Positions 54,066-62,696 of a stretch of 64,000 nt of DNA are shown one piece after another; the first letter of the stretch is position 1, and every line of letters begins with the position of its first letter. Position numbers and translations under genes: made by a program. This DNA is from CATQHW01 sp965243545. GTDB taxonomy: Bacteria > Spirochaetota > Spirochaetia > SZUA-6 > Bin103. The notes beneath the pieces are model-generated. The model did no database searches, was not told the origin of the DNA, and saw only the letters and a program-made list of their open reading frames with translations. Where the stretch lies: NCBI GenBank assembly GCA_965243545.1, contig OZ251573.1, forward strand, positions 1,240,001 to 1,304,000, given 5' to 3'.

Positions 54066-54956
54066 CCCGCAACCCAGATCGACGTCGTGTGGTTTCCCGA
54101 CGGCCCCGGCGGCGATCGCTTCGACGAGAAGGTGTTTCACGGCCCGTTGGGCGTCATCCTGCGCGCGGCCATCAAGTTCATCGAACGGCACTTTCTCAAG
54201 GAGACCGTCGTCAAGCATCCGGACAGGCCCGAGGCGGAGCGATTCTGGAATTATCCCATCGCCGCTATTGAGGAAGCTATGGCCAACGCCATCTACCATC
54301 GTTCATACGAGGTGCGCGAGCCGGTCGAGGTACGCATCACCCGGCAGGAACTGACGATCGCGAGTTATCCCGGCGCCGACCGCTCAATCCGTATGGATGA
54401 GCTGCAGATCGGGCGGGCCGTAAGCCGCCGCTACCGCAATCGCCGCATCGGCGAGTTTCTCAAGGAACTCGACTTGGCCGAGGGACGGTCTACCGGGATA
54501 CCGAAGATTCTGCGCGCGATGCGGGAAAACGGTTCCCCGGCGCCGGTCTTCGACACCGACGAAGGCCGTACTTGGTTCGAGACTCGGCTCCCGGTACATG
54601 AACAAGCCGACGTAGAGCTCGCCGAGCAAGGCGCCGAGCAAGGCGCCGCACAAGGCACCGAACAGGGTACCGCACAAGCTACCGAGCAAGTTGAACGGCT
54701 GTTGGCGGCCCTGACGCGCGAGATGGGGCGGGCCGAATTGCAGGCGGCCCTGCGGCTCACTCACCGACAGCACTTCATTGCTGTGTATCTCCGGCCTGCC
54801 CTTGAAGCAGGTTTGGTCGAGATGACGCTGCCGGACAAGCCGACGAGCATGAACCAGCGCTACCGGCGCACCGCCCCTGGCGACGCCATGGTGCGATCCC
54901 GGGTGCCACCAAACCCGGCGAAAGAATATCACCATACCGCTTCTACGGAGAATTTC
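54066..54956 (+). pseudogene. AlbA_2-domain ATP-binding protein, 3' part
   Basis: This continues the gene cut at 49483. With the element and one target repeat removed, PATQ joins IDVVWFPDGPGGDRFDEKVF in frame. It contains the GHKL/RecG-like C-terminal ATPase region (AAIEEAMANAIYHRSYEVRE with the Asn of the N-box; EFLKELDLAEGRSTGIPKIL). A linker of AEQG/TEQG repeats (about 54622-54690) and a winged helix (LLAALTREMGRAELQAAL) follow. The expected end is near QRYRRT at about 54870, but there is no stop codon: the frame runs straight into the TcmP gene. Confidence 0.8.
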
Positions 54957-56231
54957 ATGCAGTTCCAATGGCATCCTAATGAACATCCTCCTCCGATCGA
55001 GCCGGCTAGCAAGGCGAAGCTCTCCGTATTGCGTCAGTACTTACGGGCCTATTTCGACCGACTAAACGCTAATCCTTCTCGCGATGAATTCAGACTCGAT
55101 CTCGTGGATGGATTTGCTGGCGGTGGTGTCTTTAGCGACGGCAGCGAATCCGTAGATGGGACTCCCTTGATCATGCTAAAGGAAACCTGCACAGCAGAGT
55201 CGAGGCTTAACTCCGGACGCAACAAGCCGCTACGCTTCGACTGTAGGTTCCATTTTGTGGACAAGAAGACGGAACACACGGACCATCTCCGAAAGGTGCT
55301 CACTGAGCGCGGTTACCAAGTGAGCGATGGCAACATCAAGATATACACCGCGCCGTTTGGAGAGGTCGCAGGGCAGATCATTGAGAACGTGTCGAGACGC
55401 CAGCCGCGCGCGAGGCGCGCCATTTTTCTTCTCGACCAGACCGGATACGCACAAGTTAAATTCGCCCTTATTGCTCGGATACTTCGTGAGCTTCCGGCGG
55501 CTGAAGTAATTCTTACTTTTGCCGCGGACGCACTGACGAACTTCCTTTCCGAGAAGCCGTCCTTTATCAAGTCCGTAAGTCCCCTTGAATTATCCGATTC
55601 AAAAATACACGATTTGATCAGGCTCAGAGACGGAGACGGCGGGCGAGCGCTTGTCCAAAGAGTGTTGCGTGATCATACTCGTTCGCTCACAGGCGCTCAG
55701 TTTGATACACCGTTCTTTATTCGTCCAGAACGATCGAGGAGAGCGCTGTGGTTCTTTCATCTGTCGCAACACCCTACTGCGCGAGATGTGATGATACAGC
55801 GTCATTGGGAGATCTCTAACACGTTCGAACATTATGGTTCTGGGGACTTTGGCATGCTTGGATGGGACACATTGAGGGACTCCGAGACGCTACCACTATT
55901 TCGTTTTGGAGCGGCGGATGAGAAGCAGCTTCACGATCAGCTCTTGATCTCATTGCCGAAGGAGATATTTCGCTTAGCATCGGATCAACCAGTTTCAGTA
56001 GGAGCTTTTCAGCAAGCGGTTGCGAATCGTACTGCGGCTCGGTTTTCTGATCTCAATAGTATCTTAATTGAGCTTGCGCAGGAGGGAGAGATCGAGATCT
56101 TGACGCATGATGGTAAGCGCCGGTCACGCGCGCTAAAGCGACTTGGTTCGTCGGACGTCATTTGTTTTCCCGAGACACTGATATTTCCCGGCTGGTCGCG
56201 TTTCGGCGACCTCCGTGATAGTCGAAAATAG
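54957..56231 (+). CDS. tcmP: TcmP, three-Cys-motif partner protein
   Basis: This protein of about 424 aa begins MQFQWHPNEHPPPIEPASKA and has the TcmP pattern: KLSVLRQYLRAYFDRLNANP, RLDLVDGFAGGG (a Rossmann-like DGFAG loop), DGTPLIML, FHFVDKKTEH, AIFLLDQTGYAQVKFALIAR and EVILTFAADALTNFL. TcmP is named for co-occurring with a three-Cys-motif (Gp37/Gp68, DUF5131) protein; one is encoded at 60572-61297. The biochemical role is unknown; the fold resembles SAM-dependent methyltransferases. ATG 54957 has GGAG 7 nt upstream, but the upstream frame is open from the AlbA_2 gene, so a fused product is possible. Base composition is visibly more AT-rich than the flanking genes, suggesting transfer. Confidence 0.82.
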   Translation: MQFQWHPNEHPPPIEPASKAKLSVLRQYLRAYFDRLNANPSRDEFRLDLVDGFAGGGVFSDGSESVDGTPLIMLKETCTAESRLNSGRNKPLRFDCRFHFVDKKTEHTDHLRKVLTERGYQVSDGNIKIYTAPFGEVAGQIIENVSRRQPRARRAIFLLDQTGYAQVKFALIARILRELPAAEVILTFAADALTNFLSEKPSFIKSVSPLELSDSKIHDLIRLRDGDGGRALVQRVLRDHTRSLTGAQFDTPFFIRPERSRRALWFFHLSQHPTARDVMIQRHWEISNTFEHYGSGDFGMLGWDTLRDSETLPLFRFGAADEKQLHDQLLISLPKEIFRLASDQPVSVGAFQQAVANRTAARFSDLNSILIELAQEGEIEILTHDGKRRSRALKRLGSSDVICFPETLIFPGWSRFGDLRDSRK

Positions 56232-56721
56232 CGCGTAAGCAATTGATAGATTAGAGTGCAGAAGAAGGTCTCGCCGCTGTTTATCGTCGCGATCAGTAGT
56301 GTCCGGTCATAAATCAAGCAACCGCAACTGTTTATCGGATGGGTCCGGGTCCGAACTGTAATCTTCCATCGTAAGTGCTTCATGTAGCGGTACTTGCTCG
56401 AATGGCATGACCGATAAGATCTGTAGCATTGTGTAGAGCGGCGTGTCGATCCCCAGCCGCTTGCGGATAATCGCGACCAGCACGTAGACCGACACCGCTA
56501 TCCACAGTTGCGATTTCACGGCATTCTCCGAAACCCCGAGAAAACGCTTCACCCGCAGGTGCTGTTTGACCCACTTGAAGAACAACTCGACCTGCCACCG
56601 ACTCTTGTACAAACCACAGATCGTCACCGCATCAAGTCCGGTCCGGTTGGTGAGTGAGGTGGTCCCGGAAAACTGGACAGGAGGCTAAGGTGTATCCGAG
56701 GCCATGAGGAGGGCCAACGGG

Positions 56722-57006
56722 ATGGCGACGAAACGACGCCGATTCACAGCGCAGTTCAAGGCCAAGGTGGTCATGGAGGCGTTCCGCGGGGACCGCACGG
56801 TGCAGGCGATCGCGGCCAAGCACCAAGTTCATCCGAATCAGGTGAGCGGCTGGAAGCGGCAAGCCCAGGACGGACTCGAGGAACTGTTCGCGGCGACCGG
56901 CAAGCGCGGCGACACAGATCAGGAAGCGCTGATCCACGACCTGCATGCCAAGATCGGCGAGTTGACCGTGGAGCGCGATTTTTTAGCGCGCGGGCTCAGT
57001 CGCTGA
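56722..57006 (+). CDS. IS3-family OrfA
   Basis: This 94-aa protein begins MATKRRRFTAQFKAKVVMEA. The helix-turn-helix region VQAIAAKHQVHPNQVSGWKR is followed by a leucine-zipper-like helix (LIHDLHAKIGELTVERDFL). The frame is also open from ATG 56704. It ends just after a slippery T6A run, so part of translation should shift into orfB to give OrfAB. Confidence 0.92.
   Translation: MATKRRRFTAQFKAKVVMEAFRGDRTVQAIAAKHQVHPNQVSGWKRQAQDGLEELFAATGKRGDTDQEALIHDLHAKIGELTVERDFLARGLSR
56979..56985 (+). promoter_or_regulatory. Programmed -1 frameshift heptamer TTTTTTA in the IS3 element
   Basis: In the orfA frame the heptamer reads T-TTT-TTA, the X-XXY-YYZ pattern. A -1 slip moves from the orfA frame (ending RGLSR, stop) into the frame that runs through AQSLSPQKRQQ into orfB. 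This gives the OrfAB transposase. Confidence 0.75.
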
Positions 57007-57026
57007 GCCCACAGAAGCGACAGCAG

Positions 57027-57854
57027 ATGATTGACCGGGAGCATTCGCGTCTGAGCTTGAGCCGCCAGTGCCGGCTGCTCGGCGTGAGCCGCTCGGCGCT
57101 GTACTACGAGGCGGTCGGAGAAAGCGCGGCGACGCTGAACTTGATGGGCCGCATCGACAAGCTGTACATGGATTATCCGTTCTACGGCAGTCGCCAGATG
57201 GTCCGCCATCTGGCGCGGGACGGGATGCTGGTAGGCCGCCACCGGGTGCGGCGGCTGATGGGGCTGCTGGGATTGGCGGCGATCTACCGCAAGCCGCGCA
57301 CCACGGTGCCGAACCCGGATCACCGAGTGTATCCGTATCTGCTGAGAGGGCTTACCGTTACGCGGTCGAATCAGGTGTGGTGCGCGGACATCACCTACAT
57401 CCCGGTGCAGGACGGGTTCCTGTACCTGGTGGCGGTCATGGACTGGGCGAGTCGGCGAGTGCTGGCGTGGCAGTTGGCGAATACGCTGGACTGCGAGTTC
57501 TGCCTGCTGGCGCTGGCGGAGGCGCGGGAGCGCTTCGGGACGCCGGAGATCGTCAACACCGATCAGGGCAGCCAGTTCACCAGCCGGGCATGGACGGGAC
57601 AGTTGGAGGCGGCCGGCATACGCTGCTCAATGGACGGTCGTGGGCGCTGCATGGACAACGTGTTCATCGAGCGGCTGTGGCGGTCGTTGAAGTACGAGGC
57701 GGTGTACCTGCACGAGATGACGGACGGCTTCGCGGCGCGCCGAGAGATCGCCAAGTGGATGAAGTACTACAACGAGGTACGCCCCCACTCGGCGTTGGCT
57801 GGGCGGACGCCTGCGGAAGCCTACAGCGGCGTGCTCGCCGCGCAGGTGGCGTAG
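57027..57854 (+). CDS. IS3-family OrfB transposase
   Basis: This 275-aa integrase-core protein has Asp in QVWCADITYIPVQDG, Asp in EIVNTDQGSQFTS and Glu in NVFIERLWRSLKYE (DDE with the usual spacing). An N-terminal HTH_21-type region (MDYPFYGSRQMVRHLARDGM) precedes it. It is expressed by frameshifting from orfA. All motifs are intact. Confidence 0.95.
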   Translation: MIDREHSRLSLSRQCRLLGVSRSALYYEAVGESAATLNLMGRIDKLYMDYPFYGSRQMVRHLARDGMLVGRHRVRRLMGLLGLAAIYRKPRTTVPNPDHRVYPYLLRGLTVTRSNQVWCADITYIPVQDGFLYLVAVMDWASRRVLAWQLANTLDCEFCLLALAEARERFGTPEIVNTDQGSQFTSRAWTGQLEAAGIRCSMDGRGRCMDNVFIERLWRSLKYEAVYLHEMTDGFAARREIAKWMKYYNEVRPHSALAGRTPAEAYSGVLAAQVA

Positions 57855-59090
57855 TCCGCATGGACATGGGGATGGGGCTGAAACGGCAGGTTCCGGGAAC
57901 AAGAGGTCTGCCGCGATCCGCAGGGAGACGCGAACCCGGCCCCGGATCTCACCTCCGGCTACCGTCACCGGATATTCAGAGGAGGGGTGGGTTGACAACC
58001 GACGGATACACCTTAACCTACCCCTCGAACTGTCCTAACAACCGGGACCACCTCACAGAAACACCAGTGTTTGGCCGGATTGTGGGTCCCTGTAGCGGAC
58101 ACGCCGCAGACGGTCCCGGTACCTCAGCTTGGCCTGCGCCCCACCCAAAGCGATGATCTGATCCGAGATGACTCCTAGCGTTCGGTCCGTCGGCGTGGAG
58201 TACAGGCGCCGGTAGCGGATGTTCTTCTTGGCACGAGTCACGAAGAAGGCGCCGGCCGGTCCAGCGCGTACAGGCGTTGAAAGTCGATGTAGGCGCGGTC
58301 CATGACGTACGTCGCGCCAGCCTCCGGCACCAGCAAATCAAGCACGTTGACGTCGTGTAACCTGCCGTCGGAGATGTGAATGAAACTTGGGATCGAACCT
58401 CGTAAGTCCAACAGGGTATGCATCTTGACCGCCGCCTTGGTGGCTCGGAACGCCGCCCAGGGGAAGATCGACAGGCAGAGATCGACGGTCGTGGAGTCCA
58501 GCGCGTAGGCGGTCTCGTTCAACTTGGTGGCCAACATCTCGTCGGCGTACAGTGCGCGCGCCTGCACGATCAACCGTTGGGCGAAGTCCGCGTAGATCCG
58601 CCAATCGCGCCGCTCGTTGGCATCGGCCAAGGTAGAGCGGCGCACCGGTGTCCGGAATCCACAGTGATAGAGCTTGGTAGAACGAGCCGCCAGGCAGGCT
58701 TCGATGTCGCGCAGACTCTCGCGGTGCGTGAGTTGCGCGAAGGCGAGCGCACGATAGTGCTCGGTGCAGCGTAACGTACGGACCTTGCGGTCGCCGGCGT
58801 AGCGATCGACGATGCGAGCGAAAGTCGTCCACGGCAGGTAGTTCATTACCTGGGAGAACAGGGTCTGGCCGAAATACATGCCAGCAGGTTAGGCGAATGC
58901 GGCCGAGGGGTGCTGCACCGAGCCGCCGGTCGGCTGTGGCGAACCGACCGGTACGCCGGACGGCTGTGAGCCAGCGGATCGCGTGAGACGGCCGAATCAA
59001 GTTCAAGTCGCCACCACCCGATTTTGCCTGTAACCTTTATGTGTGTAATCAGTTACAATCACGCGATGGTCTCCAAACCGGACAGTACTG

Positions 59091-60575
59091 CGTCGCGATG
59101 TCAATTCTGACAGAACCTTGCGGAAGCTGGCGAGGCCAGCTTCCAGGTTCTCAATGATCTGCGCGGCCAAGTCCTCGGGATCGCGCAGGCCTTCCAGGTC
59201 GGTGAGACTCCGGTCCTTGAGCCAGAAGATGTCGAGGCTGGTCTTGTCGCGGGCGGCGATCTCGTCGTAGCGGTAGCTGCGCCAGCGGCCGTCGGGCGCG
59301 TCCTTTTCGTCCCAGATTGGCGTGCGAGCGTGCCGGTTCGGCGGGTTGTAGCAGCGGATGAAGTCGGCCAGATGCTCATAGCGCATCGGCTTTCGCTTGA
59401 GCGTGTGGTGAATGTTGGTCCGGTAGTCGTAGTACCACACCTGCTTCGTCCAGGGCTGATCGCTTGCCTCGCGGTTGTCGAAGAAGATCACGTTGGCCTT
59501 GACCCCCTGCGCGTAAAAGACGCCGGTCGGCAGGCGCAGGATGGTGTGCAGGTCGGTGTTGGCGAGCAGCTTCTTTCGGATCGTCTCGCCGGCGCCGCCT
59601 TCGAACAGCACGTTGTCCGGCACGACGACGGCGGCGCGTCCGCTAATCTTGAGCATGGTGCGGACGTGCTGCACGAAATTGAGTTGCTTGTTGGAGGTGG
59701 TCGCCCAGAAGTCCTGCCGGTTGTAGGTCAGGTCGCCGGTTTCCTGTTCACCCCCCTCGTTGGTGAAGCTCAGGGCGCTCTTCTTGCCGAACGGCGGATT
59801 CGCCAGCACGTAGTCATAGCGCTCGCCGTCGTCAGCGATCAAGGAGTCGTTCGGCGAGACCGGCGCGCGGCCGTCGATCTCGCCGATGTTGTGCAGAAAC
59901 AGGTTCATCAGGCACAGGCGCCGCGTGTTGGCGACGATCTCGTTGCCGTGAAACGTGTTGATCTTGAGGAATTCCTTCTGCTGCCGGTTGAGGGTGAAGT
60001 GATCGGGGTTGGTGATGTAGTCGTAGGCGCCGAGAAAGAACCCGCCGGTGCCGCACGCGGGGTCCGCAATGCGCTTGCCAGGCTCGGGGCGTACGCACTC
60101 GACCATGGCGCGAATCAGAGGGCGCGGAGTGAAGTACTGGCCCGCGCCCGACTTGGTGTCCTCGGCGTTCTTCCAGCAGCCCTTCGTAGATGTCGCCCTT
60201 GACGTCCGCCCCGAGCGTCACCCAGTCGGTGTCGTCCACCATGTCGATGAGGCGGTAGAGTTTCGCCGGGTCTTGAATCTTGTTCTGCGCCTTGGTGAAG
60301 ATCTGGCCGAGCATGCCGTGGCGGGCGCCGAGTTCGCGCAGCAGCGTGGCGTAGTGCCGTTCCAGTTCCGCGCCCCGCTTCGCGCGCAGGCTCTGCCAGT
60401 CGTACACGGCAGGAATGCCCACGTCACGGAGGTAGGGCGGCTTGCCGTACTCGTCGGCCATTTTGAGGAAGATGAGATAGGTGAGCTGCTCGAGGTAGTC
60501 GCCATAGCTCACGCCGTCATCGCGCAGCGTGGTGCAGATGCTCCAGACGCGGGAGACGATGGGGGCGTTGCTCAC
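59091..60575 (-). pseudogene. hsdM: Type I methyltransferase subunit HsdM, frameshifted, with IS4 at its 3' end
   Basis: The N-terminal part starts at GTG 60573-60575 and runs to GDIYEGLLE (YGDYLEQLTYLIFLKMADEY is typical HsdM). One base is missing near 60168-60173, where NAEDTKSGAGQYFTPR would follow in the other frame. The methylase core is intact: RIADPACGTGGFFLGAYDYI (SAM motif I), YDYVLANPPFGKKS (NPPF) and GRAAVVVPDNVLFEGGAG. The C-terminus reads LASFRKVLSELTSR. IS4 copy C interrupts the last codons and extends the frame by about 20 residues to 59003. Joining the target-site halves restores TSRR and TAA, the native stop. The gene overlaps the upstream DUF5131 gene in a GTGA. Confidence 0.87.
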
Positions 60576-61297
60576 GCGGAGGAAGGCATGGCGTTGTATT
60601 CCACACCTTCAAGGCGGCGTCCGCGGGACTTCGGTGTTGGTCCTCCCCACTGCTTGAAGAAGAAATCAATGCAGTTTCTCCTACATTGGTCTCTGATGTC
60701 AAGGACCCACTGTAGCTCCATCGGGCGCGCCCTGGGACCGCTCTCTCCGCCGACAATGACCCATGAGATACCTTCAAGGTCGAGTTCTCCTACCGGACCA
60801 AGAAGTGGCTCGATGGAAAGAAACCGGACGCACACGGGAGCGTCTTGAAGATGTTGGATTCTTGATGCTGCTTTACGATCTTCGACGGAGACTCCGCACC
60901 AGATATGCTGCGGCGCCGAGCCGTTGGCGTATCGTCGTGTCAGGTATGTCTTCATCAGAGAACTACGCTTTGTGAGTATCTGGAATACATGGTGATCGGC
61001 AGCCTCCATCGTATCAAATACAAGATCGATGAAATCCGTATCTAATTCCTTATGGAACAGGTCGCTCATCGAATTGACGAATATCCTCCGCGGTCGTTTC
61101 CAAGCGAGCGGCTGCTTGAGCCTGCCGTGATGAAGCGTGAGGTCAAATCCGCTTTGAAACGGATGCCCGGGTACACCGCGAAATCGTTCGGCAAACCGCT
61201 CGGCATAACAGTTTTCGCAGCCGCGTGAGACCTTCGTGCAACCCGTCACCGGGTTCCATGTCGCGTCGGTCCATTCGATTGCCGATCTGTCTCCCAA
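60572..61297 (-). CDS. Three-Cys-motif protein (phage Gp37/Gp68 family, DUF5131)
   Basis: This 241-aa protein begins (TTG start 61295-61297) LGDRSAIEWTDATWNPVTGC and continues TKVSRGCENCYAERFAERFR. The three cysteines of C-x(7)-C-x(2)-C define the family and resemble a radical-SAM-like iron-sulfur site. Other family blocks are RRIFVNSMSDLFH, HVFQILTKRSSLM, IWCGVSVED and WVIVGGESGPRARPM, ending in FFFKQWGG. GGAGGGGG precedes the TTG by 8 nt. Genes of this family pair with TcmP; tcmP is present 4.3 kb away on the other strand, and hsdM follows here with a 4-nt overlap. The biochemical function is unknown. Confidence 0.88.
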   Translation of the reverse strand: MGDRSAIEWTDATWNPVTGCTKVSRGCENCYAERFAERFRGVPGHPFQSGFDLTLHHGRLKQPLAWKRPRRIFVNSMSDLFHKELDTDFIDLVFDTMEAADHHVFQILTKRSSLMKTYLTRRYANGSAPQHIWCGVSVEDRKAASRIQHLQDAPVCVRFLSIEPLLGPVGELDLEGISWVIVGGESGPRARPMELQWVLDIRDQCRRNCIDFFFKQWGGPTPKSRGRRLEGVEYNAMPSSA

Positions 61298-61426
61298 TTT
61301 CGATTCCCCCTCCGAGACTTCGTCTGTCGATGATCTTCGAAATCGGCGGCAGTATAGGGAGGATGGTACGGTGTGACAACGGGCGAGCACGCACGCTGCG
61401 CCACCGTCGCCACCGTCGCAACACCC

Positions 61427-62281
61427 TCAGAGGTAGCGGGCGGCGAAGCCGTCGATGTTGATGCCTACGCGGCCGGGGAGGTGGCGCTGGGCGATGCGGG
61501 CCATGCGGTCGCGGTAGGCCAAGCCGAGGGAGCCGGGCTCCACCGCCGCCATCGCCTGCGGCAGGGTCGTGCGCCGGGTGCGGCCGCCGTCCGCGGAGCC
61601 GTCGCCGCCGATGAAGTGGTCGATCACCACCGCCGAGGCGCACTCCGCCACGCGCGCGAAGAAGCGTTCGGGGTCGCCGATCGGCAGCAGCGGCGCTACC
61701 GTGATCACCGTCTCGATGCCGGCCTCGGTCAAGGCGCGCGCCGCCTCGAAGCGCCGCTCCACCGGGCTGGCGTGGGGCGGCAGGCCGGGGAATCGCTCGC
61801 GGTCGGTCTCGATGGAGAGATGCACGCGCAGCCGGCAGCGCCGGCGCAGCTCGCGGCACAGGTCGAGGCAGGCGGTCACGCGGTGAGAGTGGGTCTGCAG
61901 GATCAGCAGGTCGGGCTGCTCCTCCAGCATGGCGGCGAGCAGCCCTCGGGTCACCCCGTAGCGCGCTTCCTGCGGCAGAAACGGCTCGGTGGAGCTCGAC
62001 AGAAAGATGCTGAAGGCGCCGCGCGCGCGTCGCGCCCAGCGCCGCTCACGCGCCACGCCGGCGCGGTAGGAGGCCGCGGCGTTGGCGCGCACCTCCAGAA
62101 ACGACCCCCACGGGCGGCCGCGGGTGACGTGGCCGTTGTGGCGCACGTAGCAGCCCACCCCGCACAGCGCGTTGCCGAACGCGCAACCGCGGTAGGGCTG
62201 CGCCGAGTGGGAGCTGACGGTGCGCAGGAACCCGCTGGTGCGGGTGAGAATGTTGCCGACCTCGGTAACGGTGACGCGCAT
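61427..62281 (-). CDS. SPL-family-like radical SAM protein
   Basis: This 284-aa protein has a cysteine cluster near residues 30-45, PYRGCAFGNALCGVGCYVRH, resembling the spore-photoproduct-lyase-like radical SAM family. Barrel strands include FSIFLSSSTEPFLPQEARYG, LLILQTHSHRV, LRVHLSIETDRE, TVITVAPLLPIGD and AVVIDHFIGG. The cysteine spacing is close to but not the canonical CxxxCxxC, so the iron-sulfur cluster should be verified. The ATG at 62279-62281 lies within a CATG that also holds a plus-strand ATG. It is 130 nt upstream of the DUF5131 gene on the same strand. Confidence 0.75.
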   Translation of the reverse strand: MRVTVTEVGNILTRTSGFLRTVSSHSAQPYRGCAFGNALCGVGCYVRHNGHVTRGRPWGSFLEVRANAAASYRAGVARERRWARRARGAFSIFLSSSTEPFLPQEARYGVTRGLLAAMLEEQPDLLILQTHSHRVTACLDLCRELRRRCRLRVHLSIETDRERFPGLPPHASPVERRFEAARALTEAGIETVITVAPLLPIGDPERFFARVAECASAVVIDHFIGGDGSADGGRTRRTTLPQAMAAVEPGSLGLAYRDRMARIAQRHLPGRVGINIDGFAARYL

Positions 62282-62372
62282 GGACGAAAACGGAACGCTC
62301 AGGTACCTTGACAGGTGGGTTCAATCCAAACTACCCCGGCCGGCCGAAGGAGAAACAGTCCTATTGAAGCGC

Positions 62373-62582
62373 ATGACCCTTGAAATCCGGAGCTCGTTCG
62401 GCAAGGTGCTGGACCGGTTCGCGTCCCGGAATGGTATCAGCGCCGACGAAGCGGTGCGACGCGCGCTGGCGGTGATCTCCCTGGCGGAGGCGGAAGCGTC
62501 CAGGGGCAGGTCGTTGGGCATCGTGGCGGAAGACCGGGAGACCGGCGATCTCCACGCCGTCGGGTGCATTCGGGGGCTGTGA
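62373..62582 (+). CDS. Small protein, possible ribbon-helix-helix fold
   Basis: MTLEIRSSFGKVLDRFASRN and GISADEAVRRALAVISLAEA form a strand-helix-helix pattern as in CopG/RHH regulators. The tail is RGRSLGIVAEDRETGDLHAV. The frame is open upstream to ATG 62280, which would add 31 residues and overlap the divergent radical SAM start. The function is unknown; no toxin partner is adjacent. Confidence 0.5.
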   Translation: MTLEIRSSFGKVLDRFASRNGISADEAVRRALAVISLAEAEASRGRSLGIVAEDRETGDLHAVGCIRGL

Positions 62583-62648
62583 GCATGCCGGAGTCGCGCG
62601 GCGACGTTTCGATCACCGACCTTCCGTTGGTTACGTTGGTCGTGTCGT

Positions 62649-62679
62649 TCTACTTCCCCAAGGCGGACCGCTGACCTGA
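62649..62679. repeat. 31-bp direct repeat, left copy
   Basis: TCTACTTCCCCAAGGCGGAC followed by CGCTGACCTGA is repeated exactly at 63284-63314. The two copies flank the Uma2 gene. A possible 29-codon frame (62585-62674, ending YFPKADR) runs into this copy, and the same YFPKADR peptide and stop would be encoded by the right copy. It may be a fragment of a larger gene. Confidence 0.75.
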
Positions 62680-62696
62680 GCCGCCGGCAGTCGCCG

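Larger units (their letters stand above)
56655..58055 (+). mobile_element. IS3-family element inserted in IS4 copy C
   Basis: The element is 1401 bp with inverted repeats TGAGGTGGTCCCGG at the left and CCGGGACCACCTCA at the right. Length arithmetic against intact IS4 leaves a 3-bp target duplication (GAG at the left, CAG at the right, one mismatch), as expected for IS3. It carries orfA and orfB with a slippery heptamer between them. Confidence 0.9.
56294..59090 (-). mobile_element. IS4-family copy C, split by an IS3 element and frameshifted
   Basis: It has the same terminal repeats as copies A and B and a 9-bp target duplication CGTCGCGAT (56285-56293 and 59091-59099). IS4 sequence lies at 56294-56654 and 58056-59090. 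The transposase N-terminal part (58056-58879) carries a one-base deletion near 58257, where GGCCTGGTCC of the other copies is GGCCGGTCC. The C-terminal part is at 56307-56654. It sits at the 3' end of hsdM. Confidence 0.9.

Noticed and set aside
54187..54206. Third copy of the TCTCAAGGAGACCGTC sequence seen at 18.86 and 26.19 kb
   Set aside because: Only 16 bases match and they encode conserved FLKETV in the AlbA_2 gene; a 16-mer match is expected by chance in 64 kb.
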